A stretch of 64,000 nucleotides of DNA from UBA4742 sp963734965 (GTDB lineage: Bacteria; Actinomycetota; Acidimicrobiia; Acidimicrobiales; Acidimicrobilacustridaceae), in NCBI GenBank assembly GCA_963734965.1, contig CAVTJK010000004.1, positions 2,294,001-2,358,000 of the forward strand. Reading direction: 5' to 3'. The stretch's first letter is position 1. Each line of letters starts with the position of its first letter. The translations under genes were made by a program, and so were the position numbers. This document shows, one piece after another, positions 55,930-63,628 of this stretch. The notes under the pieces are model-generated. The model was not told the origin of the DNA and ran no database searches. It was given only the letters and a program-made list of their open reading frames with translations.

Positions 55930-56859
55930 TCAGACGAGGGATCGGCGGAGGCGGGCGCTGGCGGCGTCGATGGCTTCGTCCGTGGTCGGCGTCACCGTGG
56001 CGAGCGCGAAGAACCCGTGGATCATGCCGTCGTAGTTGCGGCAGTCGCAGTCGACGCCGGCTTGGGTCAGGCGCGCCGCGTAGGCCTGGCCCTCGTCGCG
56101 GAGCGGATCGAACTCGGCGGTGATGACCGTGGCCGGGGCCACGCCCGACAGATCGTCCACGAACATCGGCGACACACTCGGATCGGTGGGGTCGGCACCG
56201 GCCAGGTAGTGGCCCATGAACCACTCCATCGCCTTCTTGGTGAGCAGGTAGCCCTCGCCGTTCTCGTCGATCGAGGCCGACGACGCCGTGAGGTCGGTGG
56301 CCGGGTACACGAGGAGCTGATGGAGGAGCTGGCTCCGGCCGGCGTCTCGGGCCATGACGGCGACGATGGCGGCCAGGTTGCCGCCGGCGCTGTCGCCCCC
56401 GACGGCGAGCCGATCGGGGTCGCCGCCGATCTCGCCGGCGTGGGCGGCGACCCATTCGAAGGCGGTCCAGCAGTCCTCGACGGCGGCCGGCGCCGGATGC
56501 TCGGGCGCCAAGCGGTAGTCGACGGACACGACGACGGCCCCAGTCCGCCGGGCCAGCTTGCGGGCCGTCGTGTCGGCGCTGCTCAGGTCGCCGATCACCC
56601 AACCGCCGCCGTGGTACCAGATCAGCACCGGCTGGGCGCCGCCGCTCGGACCGTCCCGGTAGATCCGCACCGGGATGGGCCCGCCAGGTCCGTCGATGGA
56701 GCGATCGGTGACGTCGGCGACCGGCTCGGGCTCGCCATCGACCAGGGCGAGCTGCGCCATGACGGCCCGAGCCTCGGGCACGGTCATGTCGGGGAGCTCG
56801 ACGGGGTCGGCACCGGCCATGGCATCGAGCATCAGCCGGATGTTCGGATCGACAGGCAT
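55930..56859 (-). CDS. Hormone-sensitive-lipase-type alpha/beta hydrolase
   Basis: A 309-residue esterase of the HSL family. The oxyanion motif is VLIWYHGGGWVIGDL (HGGG), the nucleophile is in VGGDSAGGNLAAIVA (G-D-S-A-G), the acid is in EFDPLRDEGQAYA and the histidine in YDGMIHGFFALA. The N-terminal cap region includes VRIYRDGPSGG. It hydrolyses medium or short acyl esters; many actinobacterial members are Lip-type lipid esterases. There is no signal peptide. Likely co-transcribed with the SDR gene. Confidence 0.9.
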   Translation of the reverse strand: MPVDPNIRLMLDAMAGADPVELPDMTVPEARAVMAQLALVDGEPEPVADVTDRSIDGPGGPIPVRIYRDGPSGGAQPVLIWYHGGGWVIGDLSSADTTARKLARRTGAVVVSVDYRLAPEHPAPAAVEDCWTAFEWVAAHAGEIGGDPDRLAVGGDSAGGNLAAIVAVMARDAGRSQLLHQLLVYPATDLTASSASIDENGEGYLLTKKAMEWFMGHYLAGADPTDPSVSPMFVDDLSGVAPATVITAEFDPLRDEGQAYAARLTQAGVDCDCRNYDGMIHGFFALATVTPTTDEAIDAASARLRRSLV

Positions 56860-56927
56860 CGTTTCCCCCAGAGCTGGCGTCGGTGAGGCAACCCTAGTGG
56901 TGGGTCACGTGGGCGCGGGCCGGCGCC

Positions 56928-58124
56928 TCAGTTGGCCCACTGCGCCCAGGGGATCTGCCAGTCGCCGATGCCGTTGGTCGGCGCCAGCTGCTCGGGCGAT
57001 CCGACCACGGCCACCACGTCTCCGACCTGGCTGTAGTTGTAGAACCACTGGGCATCAGCGGTGGACACGTTCACGCACCCGTGGGACACGTTGGTGTGGC
57101 CCTGGTCGTCGACCGACCACGGCGCGGCGTGGACGAACTCGCCGCTGTTGGAGATGCGCACATCCCAGAACACGGTCTCGTAGTAGCCGTCGGGTGAGTT
57201 GCGCGGGATCCCGACCGTGGCCGAATCCATGATGACCTTGGGCGCCTTGTCCGAGACGACGTGGATGCCGCTCTTGGTGGGGAAGCTCTGGCGGCCCGTC
57301 GACACCGGGATCGTCTTGACCACCGCGCCGTTGGTCGTCACCACCATCGTGTGAGCGTTGACGTCGACGTTGCTCACGTGGGCGTCGCCTATCGAGTAGG
57401 TCGACGTGACGTCCTTGGTCCCCCAGAAGCCGTTGCCGGCGTCGTAGTTGTTGATGTGGGCGGCGACGCTGACCTGCGTGTGCGGCGCCCAGTAGGCCGC
57501 GGGACGCCAGTCGAGCTGCGTGGGAGAGAACCAGTGCCAGGCGCCGGCGACGGCGGGCGTCGTCGTGACCGCGAGCTTCTCTTCGAAGGCAGCTTGGTTG
57601 GCCGGCGCGATCGGAGCGTTCAGCTTCACGATCACCGGCATGCCCACCCCGACGACGGCCCCGTCGCCGGGACTCAGGGTGGCGCGGAAGACGTTGGCCG
57701 GCGGAGCCGTCGTGAACTGCCACTTGTGCACGGCCACCTGACCGCTCGCGTCGCGCAGGTCGGCCCGCATCAGGTAGGTGGTGTTCGGGATCAGCGGCAG
57801 CCCGCTCTCCCAGCTCGTGGCTCGCGGGGCCAGGGCGCCGCTGACGGTGCCGGCGGGCGAGGCCATGGCCACGGCCTGAAGGGTGCCGTGGGCGACGGCG
57901 ACCGAGATCTTCTGCCCGATCGGCACGTTCATGGCCCCAGCCGTCGGGTTGGCCGTGAGGACGGGTTTGGCCGCGGTCGTCGTGGGCGCCACGGACTGGC
58001 TGTTGGCCACGCTGCAGCCGACCAACGCCAGGGCGACCCCGATGGATGCGGCTAGGAGCGCGACCCGAGACCCACAAACTCGTCGCACCCCAACAGTCTG
58101 CCCCGTTTTGGCCCCAAAAGGCAT
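56928..58124 (-). CDS. L,D-transpeptidase lipoprotein
   Basis: A 398-residue exported enzyme. The signal peptide ends in a lipobox (ALALVGCSVANS), so it is membrane-anchored outside. Two Ig-like domains follow (starting near VLTANPTAGAMNVPIGQKIS and FRATLSPGDGAVVGVGMPV), as in LdtMt2. The YkuD catalytic domain has the conserved histidine and catalytic cysteine in GHTNVSHGCVNVSTADAQW (H-x-x-x-S-H-G-C-V-N). It makes 3-3 cross-links in peptidoglycan and is a carbapenem target in mycobacteria. The ATG at 58124 puts the signal peptide after a basic stretch of 20 residues. Confidence 0.93.
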   Translation of the reverse strand: MPFGAKTGQTVGVRRVCGSRVALLAASIGVALALVGCSVANSQSVAPTTTAAKPVLTANPTAGAMNVPIGQKISVAVAHGTLQAVAMASPAGTVSGALAPRATSWESGLPLIPNTTYLMRADLRDASGQVAVHKWQFTTAPPANVFRATLSPGDGAVVGVGMPVIVKLNAPIAPANQAAFEEKLAVTTTPAVAGAWHWFSPTQLDWRPAAYWAPHTQVSVAAHINNYDAGNGFWGTKDVTSTYSIGDAHVSNVDVNAHTMVVTTNGAVVKTIPVSTGRQSFPTKSGIHVVSDKAPKVIMDSATVGIPRNSPDGYYETVFWDVRISNSGEFVHAAPWSVDDQGHTNVSHGCVNVSTADAQWFYNYSQVGDVVAVVGSPEQLAPTNGIGDWQIPWAQWAN

Positions 58125-58156
58125 GCCGGGGCGATCGAATGTTCGAGCGAGCGGGC

Positions 58157-58250
58157 GGCCCGAGTCGATCTGGCCCGGTCGGGCATGGCGGTCACGATCG
58201 GCCCGAGTCCATCTGGCACCGCCGGGCATGGCGTCACGATCGGCCCGAGC
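58157..58250. repeat. Tandem 43-bp direct repeat, 2.2 copies
   Basis: A unit starting GGCCCGAGTC and ending GTCACGATC covers 58157-58199, again 58200-58241 with five differences, and begins a third time at 58242. It lies between the divergent L,D-transpeptidase and TetR genes, where a regulator could bind repeatedly. Confidence 0.6.
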
Positions 58251-58283
58251 CGGTCGCCGATCCGGAGATTACGCTGGCAGGCG

Positions 58284-58937
58284 ATGCGAGGGAGCAGCAG
58301 CCAGGCCGGAGTGGCCGATGGGTCGTCGCGCCCCAAGCGCGAACGGCTGAGCCCCGATGCGCGCCAGGAGCGGTTGCTCGACGCCGCCGCCCAGATCATC
58401 GAGACCGAGGGCGTCGCCGCCATCACCATGGAGCGCTTGGGCGAGGTCGCGGGATCGAGCCGGACGCTGGCCTACTCGCACTTCCGTTCGAGAGGGGCCT
58501 TGTTGTTGGCCCTCTACGAGCGCGAGGTGGCGGTCTACAACCACCTCTACCAGCGACGACTCGAGACGGCGGCCACCCTCGAGGACCGCATGCGGGCCTC
58601 GATCTCGGCCTATCTCGACTCGATCTGTGAGCGAGGCGTGCTGTTCGTGCGGCTGATGTCGGAGCCTTCGATCGAGGCCGACGTCGAGGCGATCCGCCAG
58701 CAGCGCCTGCGGCGAAGCGTCGACTACTGGGCCGACCTCTCAGCGGCCAACGGCACCTCGCGGGCCGCGGCCGAGGTCGCCGTGACCATGCAGATCGCGG
58801 CGGCCGGGGCCGTCGGCCGCCTGGTTGCCCATCACCCCGAGCGACGTGCCGAGATCGAGGAGCACTACATGACCTTCGCTCTGGCGGCCGCCCGGGCGGC
58901 TCGCCGGTCCGAGAGCACGTCCGCCGAACCCATCTGA
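58284..58937 (+). CDS. TetR-family transcriptional regulator
   Basis: A 217-residue regulator. The N-terminal helix-turn-helix is ARQERLLDAAAQIIETEGVA followed by ITMERLGEVAGSSRTLAYSH, with recognition helix and the FRSRGALLLALYE continuation. The C-terminal ligand domain is all-helical (SEPSIEADVEAIRQQRLRRS). A TACGCT box eight bases before the ATG suggests a leaderless transcript. The divergent transpeptidase gene shares the repeat-containing promoter region, so this is a candidate target, by position only. Confidence 0.85.
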   Translation: MRGSSSQAGVADGSSRPKRERLSPDARQERLLDAAAQIIETEGVAAITMERLGEVAGSSRTLAYSHFRSRGALLLALYEREVAVYNHLYQRRLETAATLEDRMRASISAYLDSICERGVLFVRLMSEPSIEADVEAIRQQRLRRSVDYWADLSAANGTSRAAAEVAVTMQIAAAGAVGRLVAHHPERRAEIEEHYMTFALAAARAARRSESTSAEPI

Positions 58938-59017
58938 GGGCGGCGGCCGACCGAGCGGGCCCGTTGCCGTCATCGAGGGGGGTGTCGGAGATCGGGCGGC
59001 CGGGACGATGATGGGGT

Positions 59018-59548
59018 GTGAGCCAGCCTCAACCGGCAACGTCGGACCAAGGTCCGGTGCTGCTCGAGCTCTACGACCGGGCCCTCCCGCAGGTCTACGG
59101 GTACCTGATCTCGCGTTGCGGTAGCGCGCCGCTGGCCGAGGACCTGACGGCCGAGACGTTCCTGGCCGCGGTGAGCGCGGTCAAGCGCCGGGCCGTGCCC
59201 GACCTCACCGTCGCGTGGCTGGTCGGGGTGGCCCGCCACAAGCTCGTCGACCACTGGCGCCGGGCCGGGCGCGAGGAGCGCAAGCTCGCCCTCGTCGCGC
59301 AGGAGCCCGTGATCATCGACGACCCGTGGGAGGCCCACCTGGACGTGGCCATCGCTCGTTCGGTGCTGGCCCGCCTCGGCGCCCACCACCGTTGCGCGCT
59401 CACGTTGCGCTACCTCGACGGCCTGCCCGTCGCCGAGGTCGCCAGTCAACTCGATCGAACCGTTCACGCCACCGAGGCCCTGTTGGTGCGCGCCCGCTCG
59501 GCATTCCGAGCCGCCTACGACGCTGAAGGGAGTGACGATGCCAGCTGA
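59018..59548 (+). CDS. ECF RNA polymerase sigma factor
   Basis: A 176-residue group IV sigma factor. Region 2 is LLELYDRALPQVYGYLISRC and PLAEDLTAETFLAAVSAVKR; VAWLVGVARHKLVDHWRRAG is region 2.3/2.4. Region 4 is HRCALTLRYLDGLPVAEVAS with the helix-turn-helix LDRTVHATEALLVRARSAFR. No anti-sigma factor of classical type follows. Instead a VOC protein starts eleven bases before its stop, with a short N-terminal helical segment that could serve as the anti-sigma part. The GTG at 59018 is the only convincing start. Confidence 0.85.
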   Translation: MSQPQPATSDQGPVLLELYDRALPQVYGYLISRCGSAPLAEDLTAETFLAAVSAVKRRAVPDLTVAWLVGVARHKLVDHWRRAGREERKLALVAQEPVIIDDPWEAHLDVAIARSVLARLGAHHRCALTLRYLDGLPVAEVASQLDRTVHATEALLVRARSAFRAAYDAEGSDDAS

Positions 59549-60620
59549 CCCGATGGACGCACTCCGTCAACCGGTCGTGCCGCTCTCGCCGCGAGCCGAC
59601 TTCGCCGCCGAGTTGCGGCGGCGCATCGTCGCCGAACTGACCCCGCCCGATCCCGGCGCGGCATCGACCGCGGCCGGGGCCGACGCGGGCGTCGTTGCGG
59701 ATCGAGACCACGAACGCTCAGGAGGAACCATGCCCGACACGATCACACCGACCGAAACCAGCTTGCATCCCTACCTCTGTGCCCAGGACGCGCTGCGGGC
59801 CATCGAGTTCTACAAGACGGTGTTCGGCGCCGTCGAGGAGTTCCCGCCGCTCGTCGGTCCCGACGGCAAGGTCGGTCACAGCGAGCTGCGGGTCGGCCAG
59901 TCCAAGTTCGCGGTGGCCGACGAGTACCCCGAGGAAGGGGTGCTGAGCCCGCTCACATTGGGCGGCACACCGGTGCAGCTCACCCTGCACGTGCCCGACG
60001 TCGACGTCGTGTTCGCTCGGGCCGTGGCCGCCGGTGCGACGGTGGTGCGGCCGGTGTCCGAGCAGCCCTACGGCGAGCGGGCCGGCAAGATCCGCGATCC
60101 GTTCGGCCACAACTGGTTCATCTCGACGGTGATCGAGGACCTCGAGCCGACCGAGATCGCGGAGCGCTTCAGCGGACAGGGCTACGAGCTCCAGACCAGC
60201 GATGAGTCGTCGGTCGGTGGGGATGGAGGCGCCGACCCGTCAGGTCCGACCGGTCCCACCCGCCCGCTCGGACCGACCGACACCGGCCAGCTCTTCTACT
60301 TCACCTTCGGCGTGGCCGACGGCAATCGGGCGCGGGACTTCTTCGCCGGGCTGTTCGGCTGGGAGATCCGCGACGGGCACATGCCGGGCGCCTTCCACAT
60401 CGCCAACCCGACCCCGCCCGGTGGCATCGCGCCGGGCGCGGCGGCGCCGACCATCGATCTGTACTTCCGGGTGGATGACATCCAGGCGGCGGTGAGCCGG
60501 GTCCGCCAACTCGGCGGTCAGGCCGACGAACCCGTGCTCTACGCGTCCGGCTGGTCGGCCACCTGCCACGACGACCAGGGCCTCGCGTTCTACCTGTCCG
60601 AACCCGCCCCCGGCTACTGA
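59538..60620 (+). CDS. Two-domain VOC (glyoxalase-like) protein with N-terminal sigma-associated segment
   Basis: A 360-residue protein. The ATG at 59538 lies inside the sigma gene (11-bp overlap) with GAAGGGA seven bases upstream. Residues 1-38 (MDALRQPVVPLSPRADFAAE, then LRRRIVAEL) form a small helical segment of a kind often seen in products following ECF factors. After a disordered linker comes the first VOC domain (PYLCAQDALRAIEFYKTVFG, FAVADEYPEEG, RDPFGHNWFIST). The second is FTFGVADGNRARDFFAGLFG to CHDDQGLAFYLSEP. VOC proteins handle thiol adducts or bind ligands such as antibiotics. Here the role may be to sense a compound and control the sigma factor. Confidence 0.8.
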   Translation: MPADPMDALRQPVVPLSPRADFAAELRRRIVAELTPPDPGAASTAAGADAGVVADRDHERSGGTMPDTITPTETSLHPYLCAQDALRAIEFYKTVFGAVEEFPPLVGPDGKVGHSELRVGQSKFAVADEYPEEGVLSPLTLGGTPVQLTLHVPDVDVVFARAVAAGATVVRPVSEQPYGERAGKIRDPFGHNWFISTVIEDLEPTEIAERFSGQGYELQTSDESSVGGDGGADPSGPTGPTRPLGPTDTGQLFYFTFGVADGNRARDFFAGLFGWEIRDGHMPGAFHIANPTPPGGIAPGAAAPTIDLYFRVDDIQAAVSRVRQLGGQADEPVLYASGWSATCHDDQGLAFYLSEPAPGY

Positions 60621-60639
60621 GCCACCGGCTCTCCCGTTC

Positions 60640-60683
60640 CTGTGCCGTCGCGCGCGCCTATGGGCTCACTTGACGGCACAGGT
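60640..60683 (+). terminator. Palindrome, family B copy 2 (terminator-like)
   Basis: Arms CCTGTGCCGTC (60640-60650) and GACGGCACAGG (60673-60683) with a 22-nt loop, 20 bases after the stop of the VOC gene and between convergent genes. The arm core matches copy 1 at 43510-43561, including the following TTCG. Confidence 0.55.
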
Positions 60684-60704
60684 TCGAAGGGGGCGGCGGT
60701 GGGG

Positions 60705-61859
60705 TCAGGCGACGGAGGCGCCGTAGGAGTCGTACTCGCGCTGGTCGCGGGCGGCGGCGGCGCGGCCGGTCGTGAGCTGGAAGGGGCTGATCCCGCCCGG
60801 CTCCCACGGTCCGATCGAACCCGCCGCGAGCGCCGCCGGCGACTTGGCGGACACGCTGAAGCGGTTGCGCACCTCGTCGACGGGCAGCGCCGCCAGCTCG
60901 AACCAGTCGAAGCGCATGAAGTCGATGCTCGTGTTGCCGGTCGTGCAGTCGGCGCAGAGCGCTCCTCGCCGCATGGCGTCGGCGATGCGGGTGGCCATCC
61001 CGGTGCCAGCCGAGATGTGGCCGAGATCGGATTCGAACAGGCCCGCTCCCGTTCGGAGGTAGCCGGTCTCGAACAGCGACACGGCCATGGCCAGCAGCGA
61101 GAAGCCGCGCATGTCGTCGTTGGCCCGGGCGATGAAGGCGAAGACCTCGAGCTCGCATTCGACGGTGGTGCCGAAGTCGCCGAGCACGTGCACCCAGTCG
61201 TGCTGCGCCAGCAGAGGGGGTGCCGATCCGGGCGCGCCTGGGAAGGCGAACCCCCGCGCTCGGTAGAGCTCCCACACGCCGCGGCCGAGCGTGCCCTGCG
61301 GCAGGTCGCCCAGCGCCGCCCAGCGGGCGGCGAGGGCGGGGTCGTCGACGGCCGCGTCCCAGGCTGACGCCAGCTCGCTCGAGGTGTGGAGCGTGGCGGC
61401 GTCGTCGGGGTCCCAGTCGGCCGTGTACCCGTTGCGTTCGAAGTCGAAGGCGGCCAGACCGAGCGAGCCCCTGGCGAACTGGCGAGCCACGTCGATCATG
61501 TGGTCGTCCACGTCGAGCTCGCGGGCGAACGCAGTGATGCGGTCGACGACCTCTTGGGGCAGCGGCCGCAGCACGAGCGCGCACAGCAACATCAGCTGGA
61601 CTCCCCGGGTGCGGAACTGCCGGTCGCGTCGGGCCAGCACATGGGCGAACTGCTCGCAGGTCGTGGGCGTGAACGCATCGACATCCACGGGGTAGCCGGT
61701 CATGGCCGGGAACAGCGCCTCGATCAGGATCCGCTGCACCTCGGTGAGCCCGCCGGCGGGCGCCACCGCCGAGGCCACGCCGTTGGCCGTGGCCTGGACC
61801 TCGGCCGCGCCGGGAGGCTCGAGCAGGACGGTGTCGGGTCCGGGCAGGGGTACGGGCAT
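60705..61859 (-). CDS. COQ4-like protein with N-terminal TerB-like helical domain
   Basis: A 384-residue protein. The C-terminal half has the COQ4 zinc signature H-D-x-x-H-x(11)-E: HDWVHVLGDFGTTVECE, beginning at residue 219. LGRGVWELYRARGFAFPGAP, just before it, and FIARANDDMRGFSLLAMAVS, just after, also match COQ4. The N-terminal 120 residues are helical, with TEVQRILIEALFPAMTGY, and resemble TerB/tellurite-type domains. COQ4 in eukaryotes and proteobacteria acts in ubiquinone synthesis, but actinobacteria make menaquinone. This protein must therefore use the fold for something else, or act on another quinone or lipid. No other quinone gene is nearby. Confidence 0.65.
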   Translation of the reverse strand: MPVPLPGPDTVLLEPPGAAEVQATANGVASAVAPAGGLTEVQRILIEALFPAMTGYPVDVDAFTPTTCEQFAHVLARRDRQFRTRGVQLMLLCALVLRPLPQEVVDRITAFARELDVDDHMIDVARQFARGSLGLAAFDFERNGYTADWDPDDAATLHTSSELASAWDAAVDDPALAARWAALGDLPQGTLGRGVWELYRARGFAFPGAPGSAPPLLAQHDWVHVLGDFGTTVECELEVFAFIARANDDMRGFSLLAMAVSLFETGYLRTGAGLFESDLGHISAGTGMATRIADAMRRGALCADCTTGNTSIDFMRFDWFELAALPVDEVRNRFSVSAKSPAALAAGSIGPWEPGGISPFQLTTGRAAAARDQREYDSYGASVA

Positions 61860-62003
61860 CGGCGTCTCCGCGGGTTCGGCGGGTGGACCTGATCGCTCAG
61901 GCTAGGGATCGTGGCCGTCGATCCAACCTGCACCGACAAATCGGCGATGGCGGGTCAACCAGATCGATGACAACTTCGTTGAAGGTACGGAGGTGGACGA
62001 TCG

Positions 62004-62525
62004 GTGAACGATGAGCGGGACGACTTCGACGCCGCCTTCGAGTCGCTGTTCGCCTGTGGGTACCGGGCCGCCTACCGGCTGGTCGGCAGCCGCCCCGACG
62101 CCGAGGATCTCGCCATCGAGGCCGTGGCCCGGGCCCAGACGCGCTGGGAGGAGGTCGCCGGCTACGCCGAGGCCTGGGTGGTGCGCACCGCGACCAACCT
62201 GGCTCTGGATCTGGTCCGGCGGGGCCAACCGCGAGAGACGGCCGATCGCCCCAAGGCCGACGACCTGAGCGTCGAGCATCGCCTCGACCTGGTCAGGGCC
62301 CTCGGTCGCCTCCCGAAGCGCCAACGCGAGGTCGTGTTGCTGCGCTACGTCGGCGATCGATCCGAAGCCGAGGTGGCGACCGTGTTGAAGATCTCAGCCG
62401 GCTCGGTCAAGACCCATGCCTCGCGCGGCCTGGCCACGCTCCGGTCGAGCCTGGTCGGCTACCAGTTCGACGAGGCGGTACCCGTGGCCCCCGTCACGCA
62501 CAAGGAGACCGACGATGTTCGCTGA
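62004..62525 (+). CDS. ECF RNA polymerase sigma factor, SigE-like
   Basis: A 173-residue sigma factor. Region 2: FESLFACGYRAAYRLVGSRP, DAEDLAIEAVARAQTRWEEV and YAEAWVVRTATNLALDLVRR. Region 4: LGRLPKRQREVVLLRYVGDR and VATVLKISAGSVKTHASRGL. The GTG at 62004 has AGGTGGA ten bases upstream. Its last codons overlap the start of the SecD-head membrane protein by eleven bases, in the position normally taken by an anti-sigma factor. Confidence 0.87.
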   Translation: MNDERDDFDAAFESLFACGYRAAYRLVGSRPDAEDLAIEAVARAQTRWEEVAGYAEAWVVRTATNLALDLVRRGQPRETADRPKADDLSVEHRLDLVRALGRLPKRQREVVLLRYVGDRSEAEVATVLKISAGSVKTHASRGLATLRSSLVGYQFDEAVPVAPVTHKETDDVR

Positions 62526-63466
62526 CCTGGACGATCCTGCTCCCCCTCGCGCCAGCGGCCCCAGTGCGCCTCCGCGTCGATCACCGCGCGTCCGAGTCGA
62601 TCGCGGAACGGCGACGCTCACGCCGCCGGGCGCGGGTCGGCCTGATCGCCGCCGTCGTCGTGTTCGTCGTGGTGGTGGGGACCGCGGTCGTCGTGGCTGG
62701 GTCGCGGTCGGCCCGTGACCGCGCTCCGGCCACGCCGACCGGCGACCGGATCGTCACCTGGTCGTTCGCCGGCTCGCACACGCCGGCCGAGGCCCAGGAG
62801 ACGGTGACTCGGCTCAACCGGCGGTTCGCGGCCATGGACGTGAACGCTCAGGCCACCTTGTCCGACGATCAGGTTGTCGTCACCGCGCCCCCTGGGGAGC
62901 ACCCGACGATGTCGGCGCTGCTGGCCCTGGCCCAGGAGGGCCGGATGGAGGTCCGCCCGGTGTTCTTCGAGGAGCCCGCAGGGACGGGTCGAAGACGTGA
63001 GCGCGATAGCGGGATCCGGTCCGGCGCTGATCACCGTGCCGCAGCACGACCCGCTCCACCCCGACACGGTGGTCGCCAACTGGTTGCTCGGTCCCGTCAT
63101 CGTCGATGGCTCGGCGGTCGAGTCGGCCCGCGCCGACTTCAACCAGGCCGGGCAGTGGGAGATCCGGCCGGTCCTCCGCAATGGCGCCGACGGCATCGAC
63201 AAGTTCAACGCCGCCGCCGCGGTGTGCTTCGCTGGGGATCCGGGTCCGCGTGTCCGCCTCAGCCGCCTGGGTTCGTCGGCGGTCACGGCCAGATCGCCGT
63301 CGTCCTCGATGGGGACGTGCTTACGGCACCGGTTCTCGAAGCCCCCCACTTCGATCGCGACCAGATCACGATCTCGAGCGGCTTCACCGAGGAGCAGGCC
63401 AAGCGCATCGCCGCCATGCTCGACTCGGGTCCGCTCCCCGCTCGCCTCGACGTCCCCCCGGCCTGA
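62515..63466 (+). CDS. Membrane protein with SecD P1-head domain, ECF-coupled (three frame breaks)
   Basis: About 315 residues once the frame is restored. The start ATG at 62515 overlaps the sigma gene. A cytoplasmic N-terminus (FADLDDPAPPRASG, then RVDHRASESIAERRRSR) is like that of anti-sigma proteins and leads to one membrane helix (VGLIAAVVVFVVVVGTAVVV). Outside follows a domain resembling the SecDF P1 region: EAQETVTRLNRRFAAMDVN, EGRMEVRPVFFEE and ADFNQAGQWEIRPVL. It ends with the head motif GQIAVVLDGDVLTAPVLEAP and SGFTEEQAKRIAAMLDSGPL. Breaks lie near 62565, 62988 (both one base extra) and 63240 (net minus one). It is not a full SecD, since the six-helix translocase part is absent. Confidence 0.7.
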
Positions 63467-63487
63467 ACCGCGCCCTCCTGACCATTC

Positions 63488-63526
63488 GGCGGCAGATGAC
63501 CACCTGTGAGGTGGCGATCTGCCGCC
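63488..63526. repeat. REP-like palindrome, family A copy 7
   Basis: Arms GGCGGCAGAT (63488-63497) and ATCTGCCGCC (63517-63526) around a 19-nt centre. It begins 22 bases after the stop of the SecD-head gene. Confidence 0.78.
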
Positions 63527-63549
63527 GCGTTGCGAGGTCGCGATTCGTC

Positions 63550-63594
63550 GGCGGCAGATGACCACCTGTGGTGTGGCGATCTGCCGCCGCGATG
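63550..63594. repeat. REP-like palindrome, family A copy 8
   Basis: Arms GGCGGCAGAT (63550-63559) and ATCTGCCGCC, extended to GATG at 63594, with the same 19-nt centre as copy 4. It lies 35 bases beyond the stop of the minus-strand sigma gene. Copies 7 and 8 thus form a back-to-back pair between two convergent genes. Confidence 0.78.
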
Positions 63595-63628
63595 AGAGGG
63601 AGGGAGGTAGACAAGGGTGCCAAATGGG

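Noticed and set aside
62515..63466. A complete SecD protein-export subunit
   Set aside because: Only the outer P1-head part and one helix are present. The multi-helix translocase region and SecF are missing.
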